Below, piece by piece: positions 27,351-35,137 of a stretch of DNA of 64,000 nucleotides. The translations under genes were made by a program, and so were the position numbers. Location: NCBI GenBank assembly GCA_965220485.1, contig OZ244832.1, positions 4,092,001 to 4,156,000 on the forward strand, written 5' to 3'. Origin of the DNA: Aldehydirespirator sp965220485 (GTDB lineage: Bacteria > Actinomycetota > Acidimicrobiia > Acidimicrobiales > Aldehydirespiratoraceae). The notes under the pieces are model-generated. The model was not told where the DNA came from and searched no databases. It saw only the letters and a program-made list of their open reading frames with translations. The first letter of the stretch is position 1, and the number at the start of each line of letters is the position of its first letter.

Positions 27351-28571
27351 ATGAACCGCACTGATCTGTTTGAGATCATTGCCGGTGGTGAGAACTCGCA
27401 CGTCGAGTTCAAGCGCGACGGCGTGCAACCGGCGAAGCTGGCCGCGGAGATGGCGGCTCTCTTGAATCTCGAGGGCGGGCATATCTTGTTGGGGGTCAAT
27501 GACGATGGCACGGTGTCGGGGCTTACTCGCAACCCCAGCGAGGCCGAACAGTGGGTGATGCAGGCGGCCAAGGACAATCTGCAGCCAGCGGCGATTCCCG
27601 TCTGGCAGGAGATGGAATGGTCGCCGGGATCGCGGATAGGCGTAATCGCCCTGCCGATGAATGCTCCCGACAAGCCCTACAAGGTCAGGCAAGGATCCTC
27701 CTGGGTGACGAAGGTGCGGGCAGGCACGACTACGAGGGACGCAACGCGGGAGGAGGAGCAGAGGCTCTATCAGCAGGCTGGGGGACTCCGTTACGGCCTC
27801 AAACCCGTGATCGGATCCAAGCTCGATGACTTGGACCATCGCCGGCTGCGAGACTACTTCGGCCGCATCCGAGGGGACGCGAGCCTCCCGGACGCGGACT
27901 CGGTTGAGTGGGAGCAGCTACTCCGCAACCTAGAACTCGCAACAACGGTGACCGGACGCACTGTGGCGACCATCGACGGGATGCTTCTTTTCGGCACGAA
28001 CACGGGCAGGTTCGTCCCGCAGTCGGGTATCCGGGCTGTGTGCTACGAGGGCCCGGAACCGGATTACGCGGCACGCTCCGACGAAGACATCAAAGGGTCG
28101 CTAGCCCCTCTGGGCTCATCCGATGGCTCGATAATGGAGACGGGAGTGGTGGACAGAGCCGTGGACTTCGTGCACCGGTACACCAGCGTCTCCGCCCACC
28201 TAGAGGGTGCCCGGCGAGTCGATCGCCGCGATTATCCAAACGACGCAATCCGTGAGGTCGTAGTCAACTCTCTCGTGCACCGCGACTACAGCATCGAAGG
28301 CGTCGACATTATGTTGAGCATCTTCTCTGACCGACTTGAGGTTCAGAGTCCGGGGAGGTTACCTAACACCGTCACAGTTGCCGGATTGCGTTCAGGTGCC
28401 CGCTATTCCCGGAACCAAAATCTGGTGAACATCATGCGCGACTATGGCTACGTGGACGCCCGCGGGATGGGGATCCGCAACAAGGTCATACCGAGCATGG
28501 CGACCCACAATGACACCGAGCCCGAGTTCTTCGAGGACGACTTTCGCTTCACTGTCCGGCTCTGGAAGTAG
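27351..28571 (+). CDS. Schlafen AlbA_2 domain protein with GHKL-type ATP-binding domain
   Basis: 406 residues. The N-terminal AlbA_2 (Schlafen-core-like) domain contains SHVEFKRDGVQPAKLAAEM and EGGHILLGVNDDG. The C-terminal HATPase_c_4-like domain (about 285-395) contains DAIREVVVNSLVHRDYS, VQSPGRLPNTV and GYVDARGMGI. This is the COG2865 architecture often annotated as a RecG-like or transcriptional regulator; related Schlafen cores are RNA-cleaving. It lies 41 nt after the PHP-SMC gene and 6 nt before the uracil-DNA glycosylase gene, so all three should be cotranscribed. A role as effector or regulator of the ATPase is inference. Confidence 0.85.
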   Translation: MNRTDLFEIIAGGENSHVEFKRDGVQPAKLAAEMAALLNLEGGHILLGVNDDGTVSGLTRNPSEAEQWVMQAAKDNLQPAAIPVWQEMEWSPGSRIGVIALPMNAPDKPYKVRQGSSWVTKVRAGTTTRDATREEEQRLYQQAGGLRYGLKPVIGSKLDDLDHRRLRDYFGRIRGDASLPDADSVEWEQLLRNLELATTVTGRTVATIDGMLLFGTNTGRFVPQSGIRAVCYEGPEPDYAARSDEDIKGSLAPLGSSDGSIMETGVVDRAVDFVHRYTSVSAHLEGARRVDRRDYPNDAIREVVVNSLVHRDYSIEGVDIMLSIFSDRLEVQSPGRLPNTVTVAGLRSGARYSRNQNLVNIMRDYGYVDARGMGIRNKVIPSMATHNDTEPEFFEDDFRFTVRLWK

Positions 28572-28577
28572 TCGCTT

Positions 28578-29273
28578 GTGGAGTCCCCCGGCTCGCGCCG
28601 CGTCCTCGCCGAGGTCGCCTCGGAGGTCACCGCGTGCCGGGCCTGTCCCCGGCTGGTGGAGTGGCGCGAACGGGTCGGGCACGAGAAGCGGGCCGCCTAC
28701 CGCGACGACGAGTACTGGGCCCGAGGCGTGCCCGGATTCGGCGACCCTGATGCCCACCTGCTCGTAGTGGGTCTGGCCCCAGCCGCCCACGGGGCCAACC
28801 GCACCGGCCGGATGTTCACCGGCGACCGCTCCGGCGACTGGCTCTACCGGGCCCTGCACCGCGCCGGCTACTCCAACCAGCCCCGCTCCGCCCACCGAGA
28901 CGACGGGCTCGCCCTGACCGGGGCCTGGATCACCGCGCCGGTGAAGTGCGCCCCGCCGGACAACAAGCCCGCGCCCGCCGAGCGCGACGCCTGCATGCCC
29001 TTCATGCGGCGCGAGCTGGAGGCGCTCGCCGCGCTTCGGGTGGTGGTCGTGCTGGGCGGCTTCGCCCACCAGGTGGTGTGGCGCGAGCTCGGTTCAGGCC
29101 CCCGCCCCCGCTTCGGCCACGGTGTCGAGGCCCCTCTGCCCGGCGGCCTGAAGCTGCTGTGCAGCTATCACCCCAGCCAGCAGAACACCTTCACCGGCCG
29201 CCTCACCGAGCCCATGCTCGACGCGGTGTTCGCCCGGGCCAGACAACTGGGCGCCAAGAGGCCGAGCGGGTAG
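28578..29273 (+). CDS. Family 5 uracil-DNA glycosylase (UdgB-like)
   Basis: 231 residues with the family 5 features: N-terminal Cys pair ACRACPRLVEWRERVG for the 4Fe-4S cluster, motif 1 VGLAPAAHGANRTGRMFTGD, the Cys in PVKCAPPDNKP, and motif 3 LCSYHPSQQNTFTGRL. It removes uracil and other deaminated bases from DNA. GTG 28578 starts 6 nt after the Schlafen-like gene. The last codons (KRPSG and TAG) are encoded by an interspersed repeat that begins inside the gene. It may be a housekeeping gene that simply follows the island. Confidence 0.93.
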   Translation: MESPGSRRVLAEVASEVTACRACPRLVEWRERVGHEKRAAYRDDEYWARGVPGFGDPDAHLLVVGLAPAAHGANRTGRMFTGDRSGDWLYRALHRAGYSNQPRSAHRDDGLALTGAWITAPVKCAPPDNKPAPAERDACMPFMRRELEALAALRVVVVLGGFAHQVVWRELGSGPRPRFGHGVEAPLPGGLKLLCSYHPSQQNTFTGRLTEPMLDAVFARARQLGAKRPSG

Positions 29274-29358
29274 CCCGCAGTAGCCGAGGACTTCGCACGG
29301 CGTCTAGCGAGGCCGTGGCCCGAGCGGCCCGTGAGCGCAGCGAACAAGAGCGGGAAAC
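29258..29358 (+). repeat. ~100-bp interspersed repeat, copy 6
   Basis: Plus-strand copy whose left box, GAGGCCGAGCGGGTAG, encodes the C-terminal RPSG and the stop codon of the glycosylase. The middle is diverged without ATG. The core is intact. Confidence 0.88.
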
Positions 29359-29433
29359 ACGGTGCTTCACCGCGAAGACGGTCACACTCACCCGCGTTTG
29401 CCTGTGACACCAGCCGATAGCCTCGGACCCGTT

Positions 29434-29832
29434 ATGTGCACGCGCCTTCGTCTTGTCTGGGTTCTTGCCGCGGCTGTCGTGCTGGTGGCGGGATGCGGCA
29501 ACAGCGCCGATCCCGACACATGGGAGGAGGCCGAGGAGGACGACCGCTTCACCTCCGAGGAGTTCGGGGCCAAGTCCGCGGTGGAGCACAACTTCATGGC
29601 GTCGTGCATTGAGGCCAACACCGAGAACCTCACCGAAGCCGAGGCTCGAGTGTTGTGTGGGTGCTCCTTCGACGGGCTGCGCGCCCAGCTAACGCTGGAG
29701 GACTTCCGATCCCTCGACAGGGCCCTGCGCGAGTCTCCCGACCCGAGCGATCTCGACGAAGATCCCGAGGATCTGTGGGACGACACCGCGGAGGATATCT
29801 TCACGGCATGCGCCCGAAGGGTCGACGCCTGA
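29434..29832 (+). CDS. Small acidic lipoprotein
   Basis: 132 residues. The signal peptide RLRLVWVLAAAVVLVAGCG ends in a lipobox whose Cys would be lipidated. The mature part is strongly acidic (EEAEEDDRFTSEEFG) and contains a Cys pair in CIEANTENLTEAEA followed by VLCGCSF. This pattern is common in actinobacterial secreted proteins of unknown function that have a short DUF-like EF-hand-free helical domain. ATG 29434 is the first start after the repeat and fits the signal peptide. Confidence 0.75.
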   Translation: MCTRLRLVWVLAAAVVLVAGCGNSADPDTWEEAEEDDRFTSEEFGAKSAVEHNFMASCIEANTENLTEAEARVLCGCSFDGLRAQLTLEDFRSLDRALRESPDPSDLDEDPEDLWDDTAEDIFTACARRVDA

Positions 29833-29881
29833 GGCCGACCCCCCCGCCCCCGCGCCAGCGGCCGAGCCGGAGGTCCACGCG

Positions 29882-31105
29882 GTGACAGACACGCCCGCCA
29901 TCGAGGAGTTGCCGCTCATCATCTCCGTTGACGACCACGTCATGGAGCCCAAGGACCTGTGGCAGCAGCAGTTGCCGCCTTCGATGCGGGCACGAGGCCC
30001 CCGGGTCGTGCAGGAGAAGGTGAGGCTGCATTTCACCGGCGGTCACTACGGCTTCGAGCGCAACGACCCCGACGGGCACTGGTGCGATGTGTGGCTGTTC
30101 GAGGACAGCGTCACCCCCACCGGTCTGTTGCACGGCCCCGCGGGGATGCCCCGGGAGGAGCAGCGCAACGTGGCCGCCCGCTACGAGGACCTGCGTCCCG
30201 GCACCCATGAGCAGACCGCCCGGCTCGCCGACATGGACCTCAACCATGTGGAGGCGGCCATCAACTTCCCCAACATCTTCCCCCGGTTCTGCGGGCAGGG
30301 TTTCCTCGAGCGCGACGACAAGGAGCTCGCGGCCGAGTGCCTGCGGATCTACAACGACTGGATGATCGACGACTGGGGCGGGGGCGCGGGGCGGGGCCGG
30401 CTGATACCGCTGGCCCTGCTGCCGCTGTGGGACACCGAGATGGCTGCAGCCGAGGTGCGGCGCTGCGCGGCCAAGGGCTGCTTCGCGGTGGCCTTCTCCG
30501 AGAACCCGTCCAAGCTGGGCCTGCCGTCGATGTACACCGGCGAGTGGGATCCCGTGTGGCAGGCCTGCGAGGAGTCCGACACAACGGTCTCGATGCACAT
30601 CGGCTCGTCGTCTTCGATGCCGTCCACCTCGGCCGATGCACCGCTGGCTACATCGATGTCGCTGTACGCCCAGAACGCTGAGGGCTCGATGGTCGACTGG
30701 GTGTTCTCGGGCACGCTTCAGCGGTTCTCCGAGATCAAGATCACCTACGCCGAGAGCCAGGTGGGCTGGATGCCGTTCCAGGTTGAGCGGATGGACTCGG
30801 TGTTCAGGGAGGGCCGCGGCGGCGTCGGCGGCGACGGCCCGCTGCCCAGCGAGATCGTGCAGGGCCGGGTCTTCGGCTGCATCTTCGACGACCTCGTCGG
30901 GCTCAAGCAGCGCCACGATGTGGGCATCGACCAGATCCTGTTCGAGACCGACTATCCCCACTCCGACGGCACGTTCCCGCACTCCCGCAAGGTGGCCCAC
31001 TCGATGTTCGCCGCGGTCGGCATGGACGCCGACGAGTGCTACAAGGTGCTTCGGGGGAACGCCATCAACGCCTACGGCCTGCACCGCTTCGGCATCCACG
31101 ACTAG
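29882..31105 (+). CDS. Amidohydrolase family 2 (COG2159) metal-dependent hydrolase
   Basis: 407-residue TIM-barrel amidohydrolase. The N-terminal metal-site strand reads ISVDDHVMEPKDLW, a D-x-H variant of the family motif. Further in are GCFAVAFSENPSKLGLPSM, VSMHIGSSS and the final metal Asp region LFETDYPHSDGTFP. Such proteins hydrolyse or decarboxylate diverse small molecules and abound in actinobacteria that degrade organic acids; the substrate cannot be assigned. GTG 29882 is used. A 2-hydroxyacid dehydrogenase follows. Confidence 0.87.
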   Translation: MTDTPAIEELPLIISVDDHVMEPKDLWQQQLPPSMRARGPRVVQEKVRLHFTGGHYGFERNDPDGHWCDVWLFEDSVTPTGLLHGPAGMPREEQRNVAARYEDLRPGTHEQTARLADMDLNHVEAAINFPNIFPRFCGQGFLERDDKELAAECLRIYNDWMIDDWGGGAGRGRLIPLALLPLWDTEMAAAEVRRCAAKGCFAVAFSENPSKLGLPSMYTGEWDPVWQACEESDTTVSMHIGSSSSMPSTSADAPLATSMSLYAQNAEGSMVDWVFSGTLQRFSEIKITYAESQVGWMPFQVERMDSVFREGRGGVGGDGPLPSEIVQGRVFGCIFDDLVGLKQRHDVGIDQILFETDYPHSDGTFPHSRKVAHSMFAAVGMDADECYKVLRGNAINAYGLHRFGIHD

Positions 31106-31197
31106 CGCACGCACGGCGGCGAGACTGCGGGGGAGTCCCGCGCTCGAACGAGAGGCGGATGAGGCGCGGCTCGCAGGGATGACCGAGGGGATGACCG

Positions 31198-32157
31198 ATG
31201 CCTGAGCGACACAGAGTTCTGGTGGCTGAGCCGCTGGGCGCGGCCGGGGCCGACCGCCTGCGCACCGCTCCAGACGTCGATCCCGTCTTCGCGGAGGGCC
31301 AGAGCCGGGCAGAGCTGCTGGAGTCGGTGCGGGACGCGGCCGCGCTGATCGTGCGCAGCGGTACTCAGGTCGACGCGGAGCTGATCGCGGCCGGGTCGGG
31401 CCTGCGAGTCATCGGCCGTGCCGGGGTCGGTGTCGACAACATCGATCTGGCGGCTGCGGCTGAGCAGGGCACCGCGGTGGTCAACACCCCGGAGGCCAAC
31501 ACGCTGGCTGCGGCTGAGCACGCCTTCGCCCTGATACTGGCGACAGCCCGCCGGGTCACCGAGGCCCACAACTCACTGGCCGGCGGCAGCTGGGACCGCA
31601 AGCAGTACCTCGGCGTGCAGTTGGCCGGGGCGACGCTGGGCCTGGTCGGGTTCGGTCGCATAGGGCGGGCTGTGGGCCACCGGGCACTGGCCTTCGAAAT
31701 GGCGGTGCTGACCACCGATCCCTACATTCCGGCCGAGGTCGCCCACGAGCACGGGGCCAGGATGGTGGAGCTGCCCGAGCTGCTGGCCGCTTCCGACTTT
31801 GTGAGCCTCCATTCCGTGGCTCAGGAGGACGGCTCCGCGCTGCTGGACGAGGCCGCGTTCTCGGCCATCAAGCCGGGCGCGATTGTGGTGAACGCGGCCC
31901 GGGGCAGCCTCATCGACCCGGCTGCAGCCCGCGCCGCCCTCGACGACGGTCGTCTGGACGGTCTCGGAGTCGACGTCTACGACCAGGAGCCCCCGCCGCC
32001 CGACCATCCCCTCATCGGCCATCCCAGGGTTGTGCACACCCCGCACTTGGGTGCCAGCACCGGAGCGGCCCAGCGCGACGTATCAGTCCAGGTGGTGTCC
32101 AAGGTCCTGGCCGCTCTGAAGGGCGAGCCAGTGGAGACCGTCCAACCCACCCCCTAG
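31198..32157 (+). CDS. D-2-hydroxyacid dehydrogenase (phosphoglycerate dehydrogenase-like)
   Basis: 319 residues. The NAD-binding fold has GLVGFGRIGRAVGHRA, with catalytic Arg in VVNAARGSLID, Glu in DVYDQEPPPPDHPL and His in HTPHLGAST. It resembles the catalytic core of SerA (VIGRAGVGVDNID, NTPEANTLAAAEHA) but ends right after the core and lacks the regulatory ACT or ASB domains. It may be a short SerA or a relative acting on another 2-hydroxyacid. ATG 31198 overlaps a TGA (ATGCCTGA context) and fits the first beta strand. Confidence 0.88.
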   Translation: MPERHRVLVAEPLGAAGADRLRTAPDVDPVFAEGQSRAELLESVRDAAALIVRSGTQVDAELIAAGSGLRVIGRAGVGVDNIDLAAAAEQGTAVVNTPEANTLAAAEHAFALILATARRVTEAHNSLAGGSWDRKQYLGVQLAGATLGLVGFGRIGRAVGHRALAFEMAVLTTDPYIPAEVAHEHGARMVELPELLAASDFVSLHSVAQEDGSALLDEAAFSAIKPGAIVVNAARGSLIDPAAARAALDDGRLDGLGVDVYDQEPPPPDHPLIGHPRVVHTPHLGASTGAAQRDVSVQVVSKVLAALKGEPVETVQPTP

Positions 32158-32179
32158 CCGCACAAGTTGAAGTGGAGCG

Positions 32180-32353
32180 ATGAACAGCGCAGGTCAGTGC
32201 GTGTTCCGGCTCGGTTGGGCTACGCGTGTTGCGATTGTGCTTGCCCTGGCCGGGGCCGCAGCTTGCGGCTCGCAGAGCCGCCCCGAACCGACCGCCGCGG
32301 CGAACTCGCCCGATCTCCCTACGGTCCCGGAGCCCGGTAACGACTTCTATTGA
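32180..32353 (+). CDS. 57-residue putative lipoprotein
   Basis: Short gene starting at ATG 32180 after GTGGAG. The product has a positively charged N-terminus, a hydrophobic stretch (VAIVLALAGAAACG) ending in a lipobox Cys, and a short Pro-rich tail. It ends 7 nt inside the convergent RNA ligase gene. Its N-terminus resembles that of the nuclease lipoprotein at 35134 (FGIGWA then LGGAAACG), suggesting a shared lipoprotein leader. No function can be assigned. Confidence 0.55.
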   Translation: MNSAGQCVFRLGWATRVAIVLALAGAAACGSQSRPEPTAAANSPDLPTVPEPGNDFY

Positions 32354-33426
32354 TACTCGGTGCCGCCCTTGCGCAGCAGATGGCGCGCCGACACCGACTT
32401 GAATATCACCCGGCCCGGGCCGCGGCCAGAGGGGTGCTCGAGGCCGGTGTCGTAGCGGCCTGTGGCGGGTCGGACCACGATCCCCTCGCGGTGATGGCCG
32501 GCGAGCTGCGACGAGCCGTCGGTGTGCGTTTCGAGCAGTTCCGGCGACCACGGGCCCCGCCAAAGCTCCGGCACGGGCTTGATGCCAGCGATGTCCGCCA
32601 CCGCAACGACGTCCTCCCAGTCCTCGTAGCTGTGTCGCAGCCGCACGTCGAACAGGTGCAGCGTCGGCTCGGCCAGTCCGTAGTTCAGGTCCTGGACCTT
32701 GGGTCCGCAGATCTCGCCGAGCAGGTACATCTCGAAGGGATCGTCACCGCCGGAGCAGGCGTCGAAGGCGCGGCGCACCCCCTCGGCGTGATGCCTCCAG
32801 ACCTTGACATAGAGGTTGTCGTCGTTGTCCGGGGCGCTGAGATCGAAGCGTAGGCCGTTGGACAGGTGGCCCTTGGAGGACACCACTGCCTCCGGCTCGA
32901 CGCCTTGCTCCTCTCGGCGCAGCCCGACACAGCAGAAGGTCCCATGCAGCTTCTCGGTGACGACCACCGCCTCGTCGGCGTGCAGACGGTCCGGCCAGGC
33001 CTTGATGTCGTCAATGTCGAAGCCGATCTTGGGGCCGGGGACCATCTTGCCCGACATGTGTACCGGCACGGGCGGGATCCACTTGGTCAACCCGAGCGCC
33101 TCAGCGGCGTCGTCGCCGGGATCGAGGTGAGCGATCCGTTCGCCAGCATAGATGAGACCCTGCGACAGCACGCCCCGCAGCCGGATCGCCTTGACCCGGT
33201 TGTGCTTGGACCCGGCGAGCCGCGGCGGGTTGTCCAGCCCCATCTCGACAATCAGATCCTGCGGCAGGATCGACCCCTCGGGGATGTGCGCGACCTGCTC
33301 GCCTGCAGCGAAGTCTCCGATGCGGCACACGACCCTCCAGCCGTCGGCAACGGCCAGCTCGAGGCGGTCCGCGTTCGGATGGGGCCTTGCCTCGTAGGCA
33401 ACAACAGGGCTTCTAAGGGTGCTCAT
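32347..33426 (-). CDS. ATP-dependent RNA ligase, DRB0094 (Rnl5-like) family
   Basis: 359 residues. The N-terminal OB-fold-like module (HPNADRLELAVADGWRVV, VAHIPEGSILPQDL) is typical of the Deinococcus DRB0094 family. The nucleotidyltransferase domain has motif I VVTEKLHGTFCCVG (lysine adenylated), motif III MYLLGEICGP, motif IV EGIVVRPATG and motif V VIFKSVSARHL. It would seal nicked RNA or RNA-DNA hybrids. ATG 33426 fits the family start. The gene is not beside a nuclease of its own, but two PIN-domain toxins and a Schlafen-type protein lie within 6 kb. Confidence 0.88.
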   Translation of the reverse strand: MSTLRSPVVAYEARPHPNADRLELAVADGWRVVCRIGDFAAGEQVAHIPEGSILPQDLIVEMGLDNPPRLAGSKHNRVKAIRLRGVLSQGLIYAGERIAHLDPGDDAAEALGLTKWIPPVPVHMSGKMVPGPKIGFDIDDIKAWPDRLHADEAVVVTEKLHGTFCCVGLRREEQGVEPEAVVSSKGHLSNGLRFDLSAPDNDDNLYVKVWRHHAEGVRRAFDACSGGDDPFEMYLLGEICGPKVQDLNYGLAEPTLHLFDVRLRHSYEDWEDVVAVADIAGIKPVPELWRGPWSPELLETHTDGSSQLAGHHREGIVVRPATGRYDTGLEHPSGRGPGRVIFKSVSARHLLRKGGTEYQ

Positions 33427-33492
33427 CGGTCTCGTTCCATTTAAAATACACGAAGACACTTTAGACTAACCGACAAACTCGACCAAGAGGCA

Positions 33493-33569
33493 GCGCGGAT
33501 AGGTGGATGGCGCTCCAGTCCCGGCCCGATTCGCAACGAATCGACGGATGGTCGAGCGCCTATCCGCGC
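33493..33569. repeat. Nested palindromic element between RNA ligase and toxin-antitoxin genes
   Basis: GCGCGGATAGG (33493-33503) pairs with CCTATCCGCGC (33559-33569), enclosing a perfect CGATTCG-CAA-CGAATCG hairpin at 33527-33543. The left arm (GGCAGCGCGGATAGGTGG) recurs at 41349-41366, so it belongs to a small dispersed family. Confidence 0.6.
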
Positions 33570-33611
33570 ACGCTCCAAGGTGTCCCGTGGCGGGGATGTC
33601 GGGGCGGTGCT

Positions 33612-33627
33612 GTAGCAGAAGTGCTAC
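33612..33627. promoter_or_regulatory. Probable antitoxin operator
   Basis: Inverted repeat GTAGCA-GAAG-TGCTAC ends 9 nt before the start codon of the first antitoxin, where such systems usually autoregulate. Confidence 0.6.
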
Positions 33628-33636
33628 GATTGTCGC

Positions 33637-33891
33637 ATGAGTGAGGTTGCCTCTCGCGAGTTACGGAACCAGACGCGGGCGCTCTTGGACCGTGTGGCCG
33701 ATGGGGAGCGCATCACCGTCACCGTGAACGGGCGTCCGGTGGCGGAACTGGCTCCGGTGGCAGAGAGACCGCGGTGGGTGACCAGACGCCGGTTTGTTCG
33801 CGGTCTGCTGGCTCACCAGGCCGACCCCGCGCTGGCGGCTGACCTGGCGCTGCTCTCCGATGAGACCACCGACGACCTTCCGTGGCCGTGA
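33637..33891 (+). CDS. vapB: Phd/YefM-type antitoxin
   Basis: 84 residues. The Phd-fold DNA-binding half (VASRELRNQTRALLDRVADG then ITVTVNGRPVAELAP) is followed by a toxin-neutralising tail ending in acidic TDDLPWP. It neutralises the PIN toxin encoded next and probably represses the operon through the inverted repeat just upstream. Stop and toxin start overlap by 3 nt. Gene symbol follows the usual VapBC naming for PIN partners. Confidence 0.88.
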   Translation: MSEVASRELRNQTRALLDRVADGERITVTVNGRPVAELAPVAERPRWVTRRRFVRGLLAHQADPALAADLALLSDETTDDLPWP

Positions 33892-34274
33892 GCCGGGGCC
33901 TCGCCGACACGTCGGTGTTCATTGCTCGCGAGAGCGGGCGGCCGATACGCGAGGAGTCGCTCCCCGACGAGTTGGCGGTGTCGGTGATCACGGTGGGCGA
34001 GTTGCGGGCCGGGGTGCTCGCCGCGGACGGCGCGGCGACTCGGGACCGGCGGCTGTCGACGCTCGCGGCTGCGCTGTCGCTCGAGCCGGTACTGGTCGAT
34101 GAGGGCGTCGCCTCGGCATGGGCCAGGCTTCGTCTGATCCTGCGCGACCAGGGGCTCAGCATGCCGGTCAACGACTCTTGGATCGCGGCCACCGCCATGG
34201 CCCTCGGCGTGGCGGTGATCACCCAGGACGACGACTTCCCGCTAGTGGATGTGCTGGACGTGATCCGCGTCTGA
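33888..34274 (+). CDS. vapC: PIN-domain ribonuclease toxin (VapC)
   Basis: About 128 residues with the PIN acidic residues: Asp in LADTSVFIARE, Glu in VGELRAGVL, Asp in PVNDSWIAATA and Asp in ITQDDDF. It cleaves RNA (often tRNA) when released from the antitoxin. GTG 33888 overlaps the antitoxin TGA, the usual translational coupling; an in-frame GTG 6 nt upstream is possible. First of two PIN modules in 1.5 kb. Confidence 0.9.
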   Translation: MSRGLADTSVFIARESGRPIREESLPDELAVSVITVGELRAGVLAADGAATRDRRLSTLAAALSLEPVLVDEGVASAWARLRLILRDQGLSMPVNDSWIAATAMALGVAVITQDDDFPLVDVLDVIRV

Positions 34275-34408
34275 GCGCTATGGCCCGAGGGAGGTGGCTC
34301 GATTCGGGCTTCATTCACATCCCTCACTCAAATCAACGATCATGACCGCGACCAGAGGTCCTCGCGGTGCTACAGGGCGGGTCAGTCGAATCAGTGTCCA
34401 GACGGTAT

Positions 34409-34423
34409 GATTGCATTGCAATC
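34409..34423. promoter_or_regulatory. Probable FitA-type operator
   Basis: Perfect inverted repeat GATTGCA-T-TGCAATC, 33 nt upstream of the ribbon-helix-helix antitoxin start, in a locally AT-rich promoter region (GTATGATTG). Confidence 0.65.
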
Positions 34424-34456
34424 ACTGAATGTGGATCGGTTGTCAGGGAGACGATC

Positions 34457-34699
34457 ATGGCGAGCATCACCATCCGCAACCTTGATGACGACGTGAAGGC
34501 TCGTCTGCGGGTGCGAGCGGCCGGGCATGGTCGGTCGATGGAGGAGGAGGCCCGCTTGATTCTCCGCGAGGCGGTTGAGAGCGATGCAGGCCCCGTTGAC
34601 CTCGCGGCGGCCATCCGCGGCCGGTTCGCGCCCCTCGGCGGCGTCGAGCTGGAGTTTCCGCAGCGCGAGCCCGCGAGGGAGCCGCCCCGCCTCGGGTAG
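34457..34699 (+). CDS. FitA-like ribbon-helix-helix antitoxin
   Basis: 80 residues. The N-terminal ribbon-helix-helix is ASITIRNLDDDVKARLRVRA followed by GRSMEEEARLILREAV, typical of FitA/VapB antitoxins; the C-terminus wraps the toxin. ATG 34457 follows AGGGAG. It should bind the perfect 7-1-7 palindrome upstream. The PIN toxin follows after 9 nt. Confidence 0.88.
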   Translation: MASITIRNLDDDVKARLRVRAAGHGRSMEEEARLILREAVESDAGPVDLAAAIRGRFAPLGGVELEFPQREPAREPPRLG

Positions 34700-34708
34700 G
34701 CGGCTGCG

Positions 34709-35137
34709 ATGATTGTCCTCGACACCAACGTCGTCTCGGAGTTGATGCGCCCGGTTCCCGAACCGTCGGTCGCTGCGTGGATGGAAGAACGCGACGGGGT
34801 CGCGCTGTTCCTGACCGCGGTGAGTGAGGCGGAGCTTCGGTACGGCGTAGCGGCAATGGCTGTGAGCCGGCGACGGGACGTGCTCGGTGCCGCGCTGGAC
34901 GCAATGCTGCTCCAAGACTTCGCCGGTCGCGTCCTGCCGTTCGACAGTGCCGCGGCTCGGGCCTACGCGACGATCGCTGCCGGCCGGCGGGCTGCTGGAC
35001 GGCCTGTCAGCCAATCCGACGCCCAGATCGCCGCCATAGCGCGCTCCCGTTCCATGGCGGTGGCCACCCGCAACCTTCGCGACTTCGAAGGCATGGGGGT
35101 CGAGTTGATCAACCCGTGGGCAGCGCCTGGAGGATGA
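34709..35137 (+). CDS. FitB-like PIN-domain toxin
   Basis: 142 residues: MIVLDTNVVSELMRP (first Asp), SEAELRYGVAAM (Glu), QSDAQIAAIAR (Asp) and VATRNLRDFEGMGV (last acidic site). This is the FitB branch of VapC ribonucleases. Its TGA overlaps the ATG of the lipoprotein nuclease gene, so a third, exported product may be made from the same mRNA. Confidence 0.9.
   Translation: MIVLDTNVVSELMRPVPEPSVAAWMEERDGVALFLTAVSEAELRYGVAAMAVSRRRDVLGAALDAMLLQDFAGRVLPFDSAAARAYATIAAGRRAAGRPVSQSDAQIAAIARSRSMAVATRNLRDFEGMGVELINPWAAPGG

Noticed and set aside
26364..27839. 491-codon minus-strand frame opposite the PHP-SMC and Schlafen-like genes
   Set aside because: Antisense shadow with no recognisable domain.
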